Source: Wenyingzhuangia aestuarii (GTDB lineage: Bacteria; Bacteroidota; Bacteroidia; Flavobacteriales; Flavobacteriaceae). From it: DNA of 64,000 nucleotides. The position numbers and the translations under genes are program-made. A model generated the notes under the pieces. The model ran no database searches. It saw only the letters and a program-made list of their open reading frames with translations, and was not told the origin of the DNA. The first letter of the stretch is position 1; each line of letters starts with the position of its first letter. This document shows positions 26,795 through 36,092 of the stretch, one piece after another. Location: positions 1 through 64,000 of the forward strand of contig NZ_JAATJG010000008.1 in assembly GCF_011927765.1 (NCBI RefSeq). The letters run 5' to 3'.

Positions 26795-27913
26795 CTATGC
26801 AATTGTATACTTACCAAAGTGTATTTTAAATTCTTTTTGCAACGCTTGTAATTGTTCTAATTCTTTTGATAAAACAATAGCCAAAGACAATCCTTTGTTT
26901 CCACCTCTTGCCGTACGTCCACTTCTATGAACAAAATATTCTGTATTCTCTGGCAATTGATAATGGATTACAAAGTTTACGTTAGGCACATCAATTCCTC
27001 TTGCTGCAACATCAGTACAAACCAATAATTGACTTGCTCCGTTTTTAAAAGAACGTAACGATTTTTCACGATCTCTTTGTCCCATGTCTCCTTCTAAAGC
27101 TGTAACAGAAAATCCTTCTTCTGCCAACTCTTCTTTTAGTTTTTGAGCACCTAATTTTGTTTTACAAAAAACAATTCCTTTTTCTAAACCTCTACTCTCT
27201 ACAAAACCAACCAAAACATCTAATTTTTGACCTAGCGTTGTAGAAATAAATTTATGAGAAATGTTTTCATTTACTAGTTGATTTGCTTCTACCTCAACAC
27301 GAACAGGATTATTCATATAAGTTTTTACCAAACTGTTTAAAGCATTTGGAAAAGTTGCAGAAAACAACCAAGTGTTTCTAGAAGCTGTAGAATACTTTAA
27401 AATTCTGTTTAAGTCTGGTAAAAATCCCATACTTAGCATTTCGTCAGCTTCATCTAACACTAACATTTTTATTTTACTAATATCTATAGCTGCTCTGTCT
27501 AATAAATCACACAAACGACCAGGAGTTGCCACAACTACGTGTGTTGTTCTTTCTAATCTTTCTATTTGCATGTCTATTTTTTCTCCTCCATAAACTGCTT
27601 CACAAAAAATTCTATCATTAGAATATTTTGTTAACTTAAATAACTGCTTTTTAATTTGCTGTGCTAATTCTCTAGTCGGAGCTAAAATCAATCCTTGAAT
27701 TTCATTTTTCTTTGGATTAATTTTTTGTAATAAAGGCAATCCAAAAGCAATAGTTTTACCTGTTCCGGTTTGTGCTTTTCCTATATAGTCTATTTGTCCT
27801 TCCAATAATTTTGGAATAGATCTTTCTTGTATTTCTGTAGGTTGGTTTACTCCCATTTCTTTCATCGACTTGATGAACTCAGGAGTTACCCCTAAATCTT
27901 TAAAATTTTTCAA
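26795..27913 (-). CDS. DEAD-box RNA helicase, minimal form
   Basis: A 372-residue ATP-dependent RNA helicase. All core motifs are visible: Q motif near residue 22 (QPTEIQERSIP), motif I AQTGTGKT, PTRELAQQ, TPGR, motif II VLDEADEM, motif III SAT, and the second RecA domain with DVAARGID and HRSGRTARGG. It stops about eight residues after HFGKY, so the C-terminal RNA-binding extension of DeaD, RhlE or DbpA is missing; it may rely on partners for specificity. Own promoter at 27937-27944 and a terminator on each side. Confidence 0.92.
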   Translation of the reverse strand: MKNFKDLGVTPEFIKSMKEMGVNQPTEIQERSIPKLLEGQIDYIGKAQTGTGKTIAFGLPLLQKINPKKNEIQGLILAPTRELAQQIKKQLFKLTKYSNDRIFCEAVYGGEKIDMQIERLERTTHVVVATPGRLCDLLDRAAIDISKIKMLVLDEADEMLSMGFLPDLNRILKYSTASRNTWLFSATFPNALNSLVKTYMNNPVRVEVEANQLVNENISHKFISTTLGQKLDVLVGFVESRGLEKGIVFCKTKLGAQKLKEELAEEGFSVTALEGDMGQRDREKSLRSFKNGASQLLVCTDVAARGIDVPNVNFVIHYQLPENTEYFVHRSGRTARGGNKGLSLAIVLSKELEQLQALQKEFKIHFGKYTIA

Positions 27914-27936
27914 AATTTTAGGCTTTAATTAAGTTG

Positions 27937-27944
27937 CAAAGGTA
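27937..27944 (-). promoter_or_regulatory. Helicase gene minus-7 promoter element
   Basis: Minus strand TACCTTTG, 24 bases before the start codon at 27913, just after the terminator of the mutase gene. Confidence 0.55.
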
Positions 27945-27952
27945 CTATTATA

Positions 27953-27993
27953 AAAAAGAAAAGTCCGAGAGAATTTCTCGGACTTTTCTTTTT
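27953..27993 (-). terminator. Terminator after the phosphoglucosamine mutase gene
   Basis: Hairpin AAAAGTCCGAGA-GAAT-TCTCGGACTTTT extended by A/T pairs, T-rich downstream on the minus strand. Confidence 0.88.
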
Positions 27994-28048
27994 GTGTTTT
28001 TTTCATCTTGCCTATGCTCAATGATCAACTATTTCATTTATGTTTTTT

Positions 28049-29443
28049 CTACAAACCTGCTATTTCTTTAATTTCATCAATAGCTCTAAAAGCCAATACA
28101 TCTGCAGTTTCTTGAGAACCACTTTCTGTATAAATTCTAATAATAGGTTCTGTGTTAGATTTACGTAAGTGCAACCACTCGTTGGCAAAATCTACTTTTA
28201 CTCCATCAATAGTGTTTACTTCCTCATTCTTATACTTTTCTGCCATTTGTTCTAAAATAGCATCAACATCTAATGTTGGCGTTAACTGAATTTTATTTTT
28301 ACTCATGTAATATTCTGGATAAGAATCTCTCAATTCTTTACATGACTTTCCTGATTTTGCTAAATGAGATAAAAACAATGCCACCCCAACCAAAGAATCA
28401 CGACCGTAGTGTGACTCTGGATAAATAATTCCTCCATTACCTTCTCCACCAATTACTGTATTGGTTTCTTTCATGGTAGTAACCACGTTTACTTCTCCTA
28501 CAGCACTTGCTGTATACGTTCCTCCGTGTTTTTCCGTCACATCTCTTAAAGCTCTAGATGATGATAAGTTAGAAACTGTATTTCCTCCTCCTAATTTACC
28601 TAACACATAATCTGCACAAGCAACCAAAGTATACTCTTCACCAAACATAGAACCATCTTCGCTAATTAAAGCCAATCTATCTACATCTGGATCTACCACA
28701 ATTCCAAAATCTGCTTTTTCTTTAACTACCAATTTAGAAATATCTCCTAAATGTTCTTTTAAAGGTTCTGGATTGTGAGGAAATTGTCCGTTAGGTTCAC
28801 AATACAATTTTACACACTCTACACCCATTGCTTCTAACAAAGCAGGAATAAAAATTCCTCCTGTAGAATTTACCGCATCTAAAACAACTTTAAATCCTGC
28901 TTTTTTAACAGCATCTACATCTACTAGTTTTAAGTTTAAAACTTCTTGAACGTGTTTTTCTATATAGGTATTATCTTCTTTATAAGTTCCTAAATCATCA
29001 ACTTCGGCAAAAGTAAAAGCATCTTTTTCTGCAAATTCAAGAATTTCTTTCCCATCCTCTCCATTTAAAAATTCTCCTTTTTCATTTAACAACTTTAAAG
29101 CATTCCATTGTTTTGGATTGTGCGATGCTGTTAAAATAATTCCACCGTGTGCTTTTTCTAAAGGAACAGCCACCTCAACAGTTGGAGTTGTAGACAACCC
29201 TAAATCGATAACATTAATTCCTAAACCAATTAATGTGTTTGTAACTAGACTACTAATCATAGCCCCAGAAATACGAGCATCTCTACCTACAACTACATTA
29301 ATTTCTTTAGCTTGATTATTTCTTGCTTTTATCCAAGTACCATAAGCAGCTGCAAATTTTACTGCATCTAAAGGAGTTAAATTGTCTCCAACCTGCCCTC
29401 CAATGGTACCTCTAATTCCTGAAATTGATTTAATTAATGACAT
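28049..29443 (-). CDS. glmM: Phosphoglucosamine mutase / phosphomannomutase family
   Basis: A 464-residue alpha-D-phosphohexomutase. Start ISGIRGTIGGQVG, catalytic serine in LTASHNPKQWNALK near residue 100, Mg loop DPDVDRLAL near 240, sugar-binding GEGNGGIIYPE and C-terminal phosphate loop RKSNTEPIIRIY. The Bacteroidota protein of this type is usually called GlmM and makes glucosamine-1-phosphate for peptidoglycan and LPS; a phosphomannomutase activity cannot be excluded. It is 25 bases downstream of the LptF/G-type gene. Confidence 0.9.
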   Translation of the reverse strand: MSLIKSISGIRGTIGGQVGDNLTPLDAVKFAAAYGTWIKARNNQAKEINVVVGRDARISGAMISSLVTNTLIGLGINVIDLGLSTTPTVEVAVPLEKAHGGIILTASHNPKQWNALKLLNEKGEFLNGEDGKEILEFAEKDAFTFAEVDDLGTYKEDNTYIEKHVQEVLNLKLVDVDAVKKAGFKVVLDAVNSTGGIFIPALLEAMGVECVKLYCEPNGQFPHNPEPLKEHLGDISKLVVKEKADFGIVVDPDVDRLALISEDGSMFGEEYTLVACADYVLGKLGGGNTVSNLSSSRALRDVTEKHGGTYTASAVGEVNVVTTMKETNTVIGGEGNGGIIYPESHYGRDSLVGVALFLSHLAKSGKSCKELRDSYPEYYMSKNKIQLTPTLDVDAILEQMAEKYKNEEVNTIDGVKVDFANEWLHLRKSNTEPIIRIYTESGSQETADVLAFRAIDEIKEIAGL

Positions 29444-29468
29444 TTTCTTTTCAATTTTTTATGAAGGT

Positions 29469-30560
29469 TTATCCTTGATTTTTTTCTCTAATGTATAGGT
29501 AAGTAGCTATAATTCCAAATATAATGTTAGGTAACCAAGCCATAAAAAGAGCATCGGAATCCGGAGCAGAACCCAACACTTTAGCTACTTTCATAAAGAA
29601 TACATAAATAAACATTAACCCTACTCCAATAGCTAGGTTAATTCCCACTCCACCTCGTTTTTTTCTTGAGGCTAGTGACACTGCTATTAAGGTTAAAATA
29701 TAGGCAGAAACTGGCAAACTTGTTCTTTGATACAGTTCTACATAATAAGAGTTTAAGTTTTTAACTCCTCTTTTTTCTGATTTTTTAATAAACACAGATA
29801 AATCATCTGAAGTTAAGTTCATAGATTTAGAACCAGATACTTTTAAATCTTCAGGAGTAAAGTCTAACACAATTTCCTTGTCTTTACCTGATGACAGAGA
29901 ATCTCTGTCTGAATACACAAAACGTTCTGTATAATCTGGTAATTGGAATACTGCTTTGGCCGTGTCCCAAACAATATTGTTAGATACTAATTTGTATTTA
30001 ATTTTAGTACCCTCAAATTCTGAATACGAAAAGTTAAATCCTCTGTTTCCAGAAATATTAAAACTTTTAATGTAGACTTTAGCGCTATCGTTTAACTGCA
30101 GGTTAAAGTTTTTTACATTTCCTCTACCTCCTGTGTTTTTATCAATATATCTTTTCTCAAACTTATGTCTAATTTCATTTCCTTTAGGCACCACAAAGTG
30201 ATTCATAGCCAAAGCTACACTTGCTAAAATGGTAGCTCCTATAAAGTAAGGTCTTAAAAAACGAGTAAATGATATATTGGCACTACTGATGGCTATTATT
30301 TCTGTATTGCTCGCCAATTTAGAGGTAAACATAATACAGGCAATAAATGTTGCCAATGGCAAAAAGGTATTTCCGTAATAGATGATAAAATTTAAATAGT
30401 AATCTCTTAAAATTTCTATAAGTGTTAAATCATCATGACGTAAAAATTTATCAACTTTTTCAGAAACATCAATTACTACAGCAATAGGTATTAAAATAAA
30501 CAGCGTAAAAAACACCGATTTTAAATAACGTAGTAATATGTATTTGTCTAAAATTCTCAA
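29469..30560 (-). CDS. LptF/LptG family LPS-export permease
   Basis: A 363-residue inner-membrane permease of the YjgP/YjgQ family. An N-terminal pair of helices (YLKSVFFTLFILIPIAVVIDVSE), a long periplasmic beta-jellyroll region (about 110-265) and three C-terminal helices are visible, the usual layout for subunits of the LptBFG exporter that extracts LPS. Which subunit (F or G) cannot be decided. It starts two bases after tgt, a gene pair seen widely in Bacteroidota. Confidence 0.88.
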   Translation of the reverse strand: MRILDKYILLRYLKSVFFTLFILIPIAVVIDVSEKVDKFLRHDDLTLIEILRDYYLNFIIYYGNTFLPLATFIACIMFTSKLASNTEIIAISSANISFTRFLRPYFIGATILASVALAMNHFVVPKGNEIRHKFEKRYIDKNTGGRGNVKNFNLQLNDSAKVYIKSFNISGNRGFNFSYSEFEGTKIKYKLVSNNIVWDTAKAVFQLPDYTERFVYSDRDSLSSGKDKEIVLDFTPEDLKVSGSKSMNLTSDDLSVFIKKSEKRGVKNLNSYYVELYQRTSLPVSAYILTLIAVSLASRKKRGGVGINLAIGVGLMFIYVFFMKVAKVLGSAPDSDALFMAWLPNIIFGIIATYLYIREKNQG

Positions 30561-30562
30561 GC

Positions 30563-31693
30563 CTATAATCTATTATCCATTTGTTTTACCATTCTATCTT
30601 TCCACTCTCTAAAGTCTCCTGCTAAAATATGTTTTCTAGCTTCTCTAACCAACCATAAGTAAAATCCTAAATTGTGAATAGTAGCAATTTGTTTTCCTAA
30701 AAATTCGTTAGATACAAATAAGTGACGTAAATAGGCTTTAGAATACTCGGTATCTACCCAAGTAATTCCAGCTGGATCTACAGGAGAAAAATCTTTTTCC
30801 CACTTTTTATTTTTAATATTAATGTGTCCTTCTGATGTAAATAACATTCCGTTACGCGCATTACGTGTTGGCATTACACAGTCAAACATATCTACTCCTA
30901 AAGCAATGTTTTCTAAAATATTAATTGGAGTACCTACTCCCATTAAATATCTTGGTTTGTCTTCTGGTAAAATACTACAAACAACATCTGTCATTGCGTA
31001 CATTTCTTCTGCAGGTTCTCCTACAGAAAGACCTCCAATAGCATTTCCTTCTGCTCCAGCATTTGCAATATATTCAGCAGATTGCTTTCTTAAGTCTGTA
31101 TAAGTACTTCCTTGTACAATAGGAAAAAATGTTTGTTTGTAATCGTAAATTTCTGGTGTTTTTTCTAAGTGATTGATACATCTATTTAACCATCTATGTG
31201 TCATATGCATAGATCGTTTAGCGTAATTGTAATCACAAGGATAAGGAGTACACTCATCAAAAGCCATAATAATGTCTGCTCCAATTTTACGTTGAATTTC
31301 CATTACGCTTTCTGGTGAAAAGAAATGATAAGATCCATCTATATGACTCTTAAACTTTACTCCTTCTTCTTTTATTTTTCTTCTTCCTGATAAAGAATAT
31401 ACTTGATATCCTCCTGAATCGGTTAAAATAGGCTTATCCCAATTCATAAATTTATGCAACCCACCCGCAGCTTCTAACACATCGGTTTTAGGTCTTAAAT
31501 ACAAATGGTAAGTATTACTCAAAATAATATCTGGATTGATATCTTCTTTCAACTCACGTTGATGAACTCCTTTTACGGTTCCCATAGTACCTACAGGCAT
31601 AAAAATAGGGGTTTCTATTACTCCGTGATCGGTTGTAACTTCTCCTGCTCTTGCCTTACTCTTAGGGTCTAATGCTTCTATCTTAAATTTCAT
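30563..31693 (-). CDS. tgt: Queuine tRNA-ribosyltransferase
   Basis: A 376-residue TIM-barrel enzyme exchanging guanine 34 for preQ1 in tRNAs with GUN anticodons. The nucleophilic Asp and substrate pocket appear as DSGGYQVYSLSGRRK near residue 90 and MGVGTPINILE plus VDMFDCVMPTRNARNG near 265; the zinc site in bacterial Tgt (CxCxxC...H) is absent or altered, here replaced by a different loop near VDPAGITWVDTEYSKAYLRH. Its promoter sits only five bases before the ATG (31699-31706), so the transcript may be nearly leaderless. Confidence 0.93.
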   Translation of the reverse strand: MKFKIEALDPKSKARAGEVTTDHGVIETPIFMPVGTMGTVKGVHQRELKEDINPDIILSNTYHLYLRPKTDVLEAAGGLHKFMNWDKPILTDSGGYQVYSLSGRRKIKEEGVKFKSHIDGSYHFFSPESVMEIQRKIGADIIMAFDECTPYPCDYNYAKRSMHMTHRWLNRCINHLEKTPEIYDYKQTFFPIVQGSTYTDLRKQSAEYIANAGAEGNAIGGLSVGEPAEEMYAMTDVVCSILPEDKPRYLMGVGTPINILENIALGVDMFDCVMPTRNARNGMLFTSEGHINIKNKKWEKDFSPVDPAGITWVDTEYSKAYLRHLFVSNEFLGKQIATIHNLGFYLWLVREARKHILAGDFREWKDRMVKQMDNRL

Positions 31694-31698
31694 AGCGA

Positions 31699-31706
31699 CA
31701 AATATA
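31699..31706 (-). promoter_or_regulatory. tgt minus-7 promoter element, very close to the start codon
   Basis: Minus strand TATATTTG with its final G at 31699; the ATG begins at 31693. With the normal spacing the mRNA would start at or within a few bases of the ATG. Confidence 0.55.
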
Positions 31707-31787
31707 GTATAAAGTACGGAGTATAGAGTAATGAGTATTGAGTTTTAAACACTCCTATAAGATGTCTTTATATACTAAATAATGTTG

Positions 31788-32639
31788 CTACAATTCTAAA
31801 AACAAACCACCGCTGTAAGAAGGGGCTGCATATATTATTTTTCCAGAAACGGCAGAAGTATAATTTAAAGACACTCCTAGTTTTTTAGTTAAATAATAAG
31901 CCAATTCTACTCCCACACTTGTGTATTCTACATTGTTCGCAAAAATGCTTCCTTGTGCTGTTTGTGCCGATAAAGAACCATTATTAAAAGAGTTTACCGA
32001 ATACAACCGAGCAATGGCCCAAAATTTTTGAATAGGTTTTATACCCAACTCTAATCCGTAGTGAAATTCATCAGAAAAACCTTGAGTTCTATTATTAAAA
32101 GCGGTAGTTATTTTTCCATAACCTCCTACTTTGTTTACCTTAAAAGGAACTCCTAAATCAAATTGTAGTTGTTGATTAAATTCTCCATCTCCTGTTTGAA
32201 AACTTCCATCGCTTCCTCCTGTAGATTTTCCTGTTGGAAATCCTAATTTTAAAGATCCTGACAAGGCTAACTTGCTAGATTTGTGTAATGCGTAACGTAA
32301 AGCCACATCAACATCACCTAAAGCATTTACAGCTTCCCCTTCTTGCAAAGTGTTTCCTGTTACTCCAGACACTCTTTTGTTCTGATAAACTCTTACAAAA
32401 GGCACATAAGTAATTATATCTATTTTATTGGTAACTCCATATTCGGCATACAAACTAGTTGTAAAATTTCCTCTTGTTGCGTTGGGGTCTATTTCTCCAG
32501 AACTTGTATAATGCTGATCGGCTACTAAAGACCAAAAAGACAATTTGTAATATCCTTTTCCCTCTCCTTTTGTCCATTGTGCTTTTGCTTGCTGTACAAA
32601 TAACATCAATACTACTATTCCTAAAATTTTATGTCTCAT
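31788..32639 (-). CDS. Outer-membrane beta-barrel protein of unknown function
   Basis: A 283-residue protein with a signal peptide (VVLMLFVQQAKAQ) and alternating hydrophobic/polar strands ending in aromatic LFLEL, consistent with a 10-12 strand outer-membrane barrel. The pattern W-x-G-x-G near the mature N-terminus resembles the barrel protein at 37949-38776. It starts two bases after the DM13 lipoprotein gene, so the two are likely co-transcribed and may act together at the cell surface. Confidence 0.72.
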   Translation of the reverse strand: MRHKILGIVVLMLFVQQAKAQWTKGEGKGYYKLSFWSLVADQHYTSSGEIDPNATRGNFTTSLYAEYGVTNKIDIITYVPFVRVYQNKRVSGVTGNTLQEGEAVNALGDVDVALRYALHKSSKLALSGSLKLGFPTGKSTGGSDGSFQTGDGEFNQQLQFDLGVPFKVNKVGGYGKITTAFNNRTQGFSDEFHYGLELGIKPIQKFWAIARLYSVNSFNNGSLSAQTAQGSIFANNVEYTSVGVELAYYLTKKLGVSLNYTSAVSGKIIYAAPSYSGGLFLEL

Positions 32640-32641
32640 TT

Positions 32642-33364
32642 TTATTCGTTATCTGTTATTAAAGCCTCCCCTACCTGAATGGTAAAAGGTCTACACCAAT
32701 GCACTAAATATCTATAATCGTTAATTCCAACACCATCAACAGTAAAACTAAAAGCTCCTGTGTAATGAGCACCATCCGCATCATCAAAAGCATCTACCTG
32801 ATAAGCGTTTGTTAAAGAATTTGGATTGTTGGTTAAAAACATGGCAAAACCTGGTAAAGTAGTATCTGCTCTGTAATTATCGGCTACATCTATTCTAATT
32901 CCTGAACTAGTTTCTACAATGGTAAAATCTCCGCTAGAAACATAAGACGATGTTTTTTGTAAACTTCCTTTTTTTTCGCCATCACTAGGTGTTGGTTCTG
33001 GAATTGGTTCACCTGCTTTTAAAACCGTAATTGTTCTACTATCTGATAATTCTCCGTTATTTCCATTTACTTTTACAGTAATTGTAGCAATTCCTTCTGC
33101 AACTCCTGTAATATTAGATGTTAAATTATCTACAGACAACACAGCTGGATTAGTGGTTTCCCATGTTAGTGTTCTAGTTTCTATTTGCGCTACTTCATTA
33201 AAATAGGATGCTTTTAATATTATAACATCACCCTCTCTAATGGTAGAAGTATTAGTAATGATTCTTACCTCTTCGGGAACGGCATCGTTTATAATATCTT
33301 CTTTTATACAAGAGGTACTACTTAACACAAGTAGTAAGGAAAATAAGATTTTAAAAATTTGCAT
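32642..33364 (-). CDS. Surface lipoprotein with Ig-like (BIG2) and DM13 domains
   Basis: A 240-residue lipoprotein. The signal peptide ends at a lipobox with Cys19 (STSC), followed by IKED, which fits the K-(D/E)2 lipoprotein export signal described for Bacteroidota, so surface exposure is likely. Residues 30-115 form a BIG2-like Ig fold (DVIILKASY, GVAEGIATITVKV). Residues about 130-240 match the DM13 pattern, ending YRYLVHWCRPFTIQVGEALI with the near-invariant WC cysteine. DM13 has been proposed to take part in redox chemistry. It precedes a barrel gene by two bases. Confidence 0.72.
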   Translation of the reverse strand: MQIFKILFSLLLVLSSTSCIKEDIINDAVPEEVRIITNTSTIREGDVIILKASYFNEVAQIETRTLTWETTNPAVLSVDNLTSNITGVAEGIATITVKVNGNNGELSDSRTITVLKAGEPIPEPTPSDGEKKGSLQKTSSYVSSGDFTIVETSSGIRIDVADNYRADTTLPGFAMFLTNNPNSLTNAYQVDAFDDADGAHYTGAFSFTVDGVGINDYRYLVHWCRPFTIQVGEALITDNE

Positions 33365-33496
33365 AATTTATGTTATTATATGTAAGATCTGATGTTTAAG
33401 TCGATAGCTTTGCATATAGTTTACAAGTTTGATGAAAAAACAAATTATGTATATCTTAAAAGCGTGTAAAAATATATTGATAGATTTAAATTCTTA

Positions 33497-34504
33497 TTGA
33501 TGAAAATGCTAAAAAGCTTAAGTATTATTTTTCTAATTCTGATGAGTAATCCCGTAACATCTCAACAAAGTATTGGTATAAACGTAACCGGGCTTGAGCG
33601 TTTTTGGGATGAAACCCCTGTAAATTACAAAACTATTATTGGTGATATTGATGAATTACACAATCAAGGAATTAGAAATATTAGACTTCCTGTTTCTTTT
33701 GAATATCAATTTAAGCAAAAATCTAAAAGACGATTTTTAAAAGAGCTTGTTAAAATTGTAAAGCATGTTAAGAAAAAAAACATGACTTTAATTGTTTGCT
33801 ACTTTGACAACAGAATGGACAAATACAGTAATTACACCAATATTAACACCCTTAAAGATGATTGGAAATATATTGCTAGAAAACTAAAAAGATATTCTGA
33901 TTGTATTTCTTACGAGTTGGTAAACGAACCTAATTTATATCCCATTCAATGGGACAGTGTGGTTCATGAAATTGTTCCCGAGATAAGAAAAAAGGATAAA
34001 AAGACAACTATACTAATTGGTGCCACCAACTACAATAGCATCTATGAATTGTCTAGAAAAACACCTTTTCCTTATGAAAACCTAATTTATACCTTTCATT
34101 TTTACGAACCTTTTTTATTTACACATCAAGGAGCAGAATGGGTAGGAAACCAAACAGCAACAGTAAACATTCCTTATCCGTACGATTCTATTAAAATGCC
34201 TAAAATAAATGTAAAAAGTATAAATACTCCTGGAGAAGTAAATTACAAAGACTATTATTTAATGGCTAATAAAACAGCTTTACAGCATAAAATAGAAATT
34301 ATTCATCAATGGGCTAAAAAATACAATGTAGAGGTTTGGTGTACAGAGTTTGGTGCCATTAACTCTATTTCTAAAGCAGATAGATGTAGGTATTTTAAAG
34401 ATCTAATTGCAGTTTTTAAAGAAAAAAACATCCCTTATTATATATGGGAATACAAAGGAAACTTTGGAGTTTACAACACTAATAAAACTCTTGAATGTTT
34501 TTAG
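33497..34504 (+). CDS. Secreted glycoside hydrolase family 5 enzyme
   Basis: A 335-residue TIM-barrel hydrolase with a signal peptide (SIIFLILMSNPVTSQQ). Opening IGINVTGLERFWDE, the acid/base Glu in YELVNEPNLY near residue 145, H-x-Y in YTFHFYEPF near 200, and the nucleophile Glu in VEVWCTEFGA near 285 form the GH5 set. Substrate is likely a beta-glucan or beta-mannan. Its stop codon directly abuts the stop codon of the convergent operon (34504/34505), with no terminator between them. A hydrolase beside a synthase operon is common (as with BcsZ for cellulose), so it may trim the product of that operon. Confidence 0.88.
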   Translation: MMKMLKSLSIIFLILMSNPVTSQQSIGINVTGLERFWDETPVNYKTIIGDIDELHNQGIRNIRLPVSFEYQFKQKSKRRFLKELVKIVKHVKKKNMTLIVCYFDNRMDKYSNYTNINTLKDDWKYIARKLKRYSDCISYELVNEPNLYPIQWDSVVHEIVPEIRKKDKKTTILIGATNYNSIYELSRKTPFPYENLIYTFHFYEPFLFTHQGAEWVGNQTATVNIPYPYDSIKMPKINVKSINTPGEVNYKDYYLMANKTALQHKIEIIHQWAKKYNVEVWCTEFGAINSISKADRCRYFKDLIAVFKEKNIPYYIWEYKGNFGVYNTNKTLECF

Positions 34505-36082
34505 TTATTTTATAATTTTAATAATTCTAAACGCATCGCACACAAAAACTACTTTGCTTCTATAATTATTATATCCCAAAGCTGTATTTTCAATTTCTCT
34601 TAAATTAATAACCACCTTATCTAAATAATAAAACGGAGATTTGTCATTAGAAATAACTACGTAATCACAATACTTTTTAGGATTGTAAAGTGCTTTTTTA
34701 AAGTCAGCCGATACATTAGAAACAAAAATATTGTTCTTTTTGTTGTAAGCAATCATAGGATACATAATAGATCTATCACATAAAACAATTGAGTTTTTAG
34801 GTGTTTTTAATTCTAAAAATCTTCCACCATTTTTGTATTGAGACAAAACATCATTTTGCTCTTTTTCTACAACACTTTTATAATAAACATGCTCCGAAGT
34901 AAATGTAGATGCTTTTAAATATGAATACTCTCCATAAATACTAATAGCAAACACACATGCATAACTAAAATACACTGGTACTTTTTTACTAAAATATCTG
35001 TGAGGTGATGTTGCTACAGAAGCTATGGCTGATGCTATAATAATTACATAATAAAACAATCCCATATATTCTATTTGGCTATCTCTAAGCAAAACATACA
35101 ACAATATTGGAACAGATAATAGTATAAATATTTTTAAGCCTCTTTTATAATTCATGATCAGTTCAAACACATAAATAGGTGTAATAAAAAGAACAATACT
35201 TAAAAAAGAAAAATCGTTTACAGCCTTATTATTAAAAGTCGTTAATACATCTACATTTAGCAAACTTAGCTCTCTATTACTATTCCATTTAGCTCCTAAA
35301 GCATTGTAAAAATAAAAGGAATCATCCCCCATTAAATAATTAATAAACAAATACAATAGCAAGGTTACCACTGGAAAAAAACCAATAATAAAAACCATAG
35401 AATTTAAATGCCCAACATATTTTCTTCTTAAAGAAATGTGTTGCGTAATTTTAACATACTTAATAATAACATTTGATGACAATCCTTTAATTCCATAAAT
35501 ACTAAATACAAATACATGAAAAAATAAGATTAACAGTATCCATAAAATTCTAAAATCTAAAAAAACCGCCAAACTTAAAATAATACTTAAGATGGTGATG
35601 TGATAAGTTGTAAACCTTATAATATAATTAAATAGATAGAAAAATATTAAAAAGTAAAGTATATAAAAGGCATATACTGATGTTCCTGATGTAGCAGCAT
35701 AAAACGTAATAGGACTACAAAGAAAGTATAAAAACAACAAGATTTTAATTACCTTATTTTGTTTACTTCCTACACTAGTAACCAAAGCTGTTACAAAAAA
35801 AGACGTATAAAATATAGAAGCAAAAAAAGGAGCATCTACTGCACTAAATATAGAAAACGGATAAGACAATACGTTTGTTAACAACGGATAGGATAGAAAA
35901 AAATTCTTAACCAACTCCTGGTTACCAAACAAGGTGTTTATATGACTGGTAATAAATAAAGGCTCAAAATTTAAATACCCATCTTCTCTTATTACAGTTG
36001 TTAACAAACCATAAAACACGATATAGAAAAACCATATCATAAAAAAAACAAGCGTAGAACTCTTTAAATTAAATTTAGCCAT
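34505..36082 (-). CDS. Polytopic membrane protein of the exopolysaccharide operon
   Basis: A 525-residue integral membrane protein with roughly 10-12 hydrophobic helices in residues 10-390 and a C-terminal soluble part of about 110 residues (CDRSIMYPMIAY, YCDYVVISNDKSPFYYLD). The layout resembles GT-C type glycosyltransferases or polysaccharide polymerases, but I see no diagnostic DxD in the first loop and do not assign a family. It is the last gene of the five-gene operon, ten bases after the GT2 synthase, so a role in polymer assembly or export is inferred. Confidence 0.65.
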   Translation of the reverse strand: MAKFNLKSSTLVFFMIWFFYIVFYGLLTTVIREDGYLNFEPLFITSHINTLFGNQELVKNFFLSYPLLTNVLSYPFSIFSAVDAPFFASIFYTSFFVTALVTSVGSKQNKVIKILLFLYFLCSPITFYAATSGTSVYAFYILYFLIFFYLFNYIIRFTTYHITILSIILSLAVFLDFRILWILLILFFHVFVFSIYGIKGLSSNVIIKYVKITQHISLRRKYVGHLNSMVFIIGFFPVVTLLLYLFINYLMGDDSFYFYNALGAKWNSNRELSLLNVDVLTTFNNKAVNDFSFLSIVLFITPIYVFELIMNYKRGLKIFILLSVPILLYVLLRDSQIEYMGLFYYVIIIASAIASVATSPHRYFSKKVPVYFSYACVFAISIYGEYSYLKASTFTSEHVYYKSVVEKEQNDVLSQYKNGGRFLELKTPKNSIVLCDRSIMYPMIAYNKKNNIFVSNVSADFKKALYNPKKYCDYVVISNDKSPFYYLDKVVINLREIENTALGYNNYRSKVVFVCDAFRIIKIIK

Positions 36083-36092
36083 ACCTTTTAGT

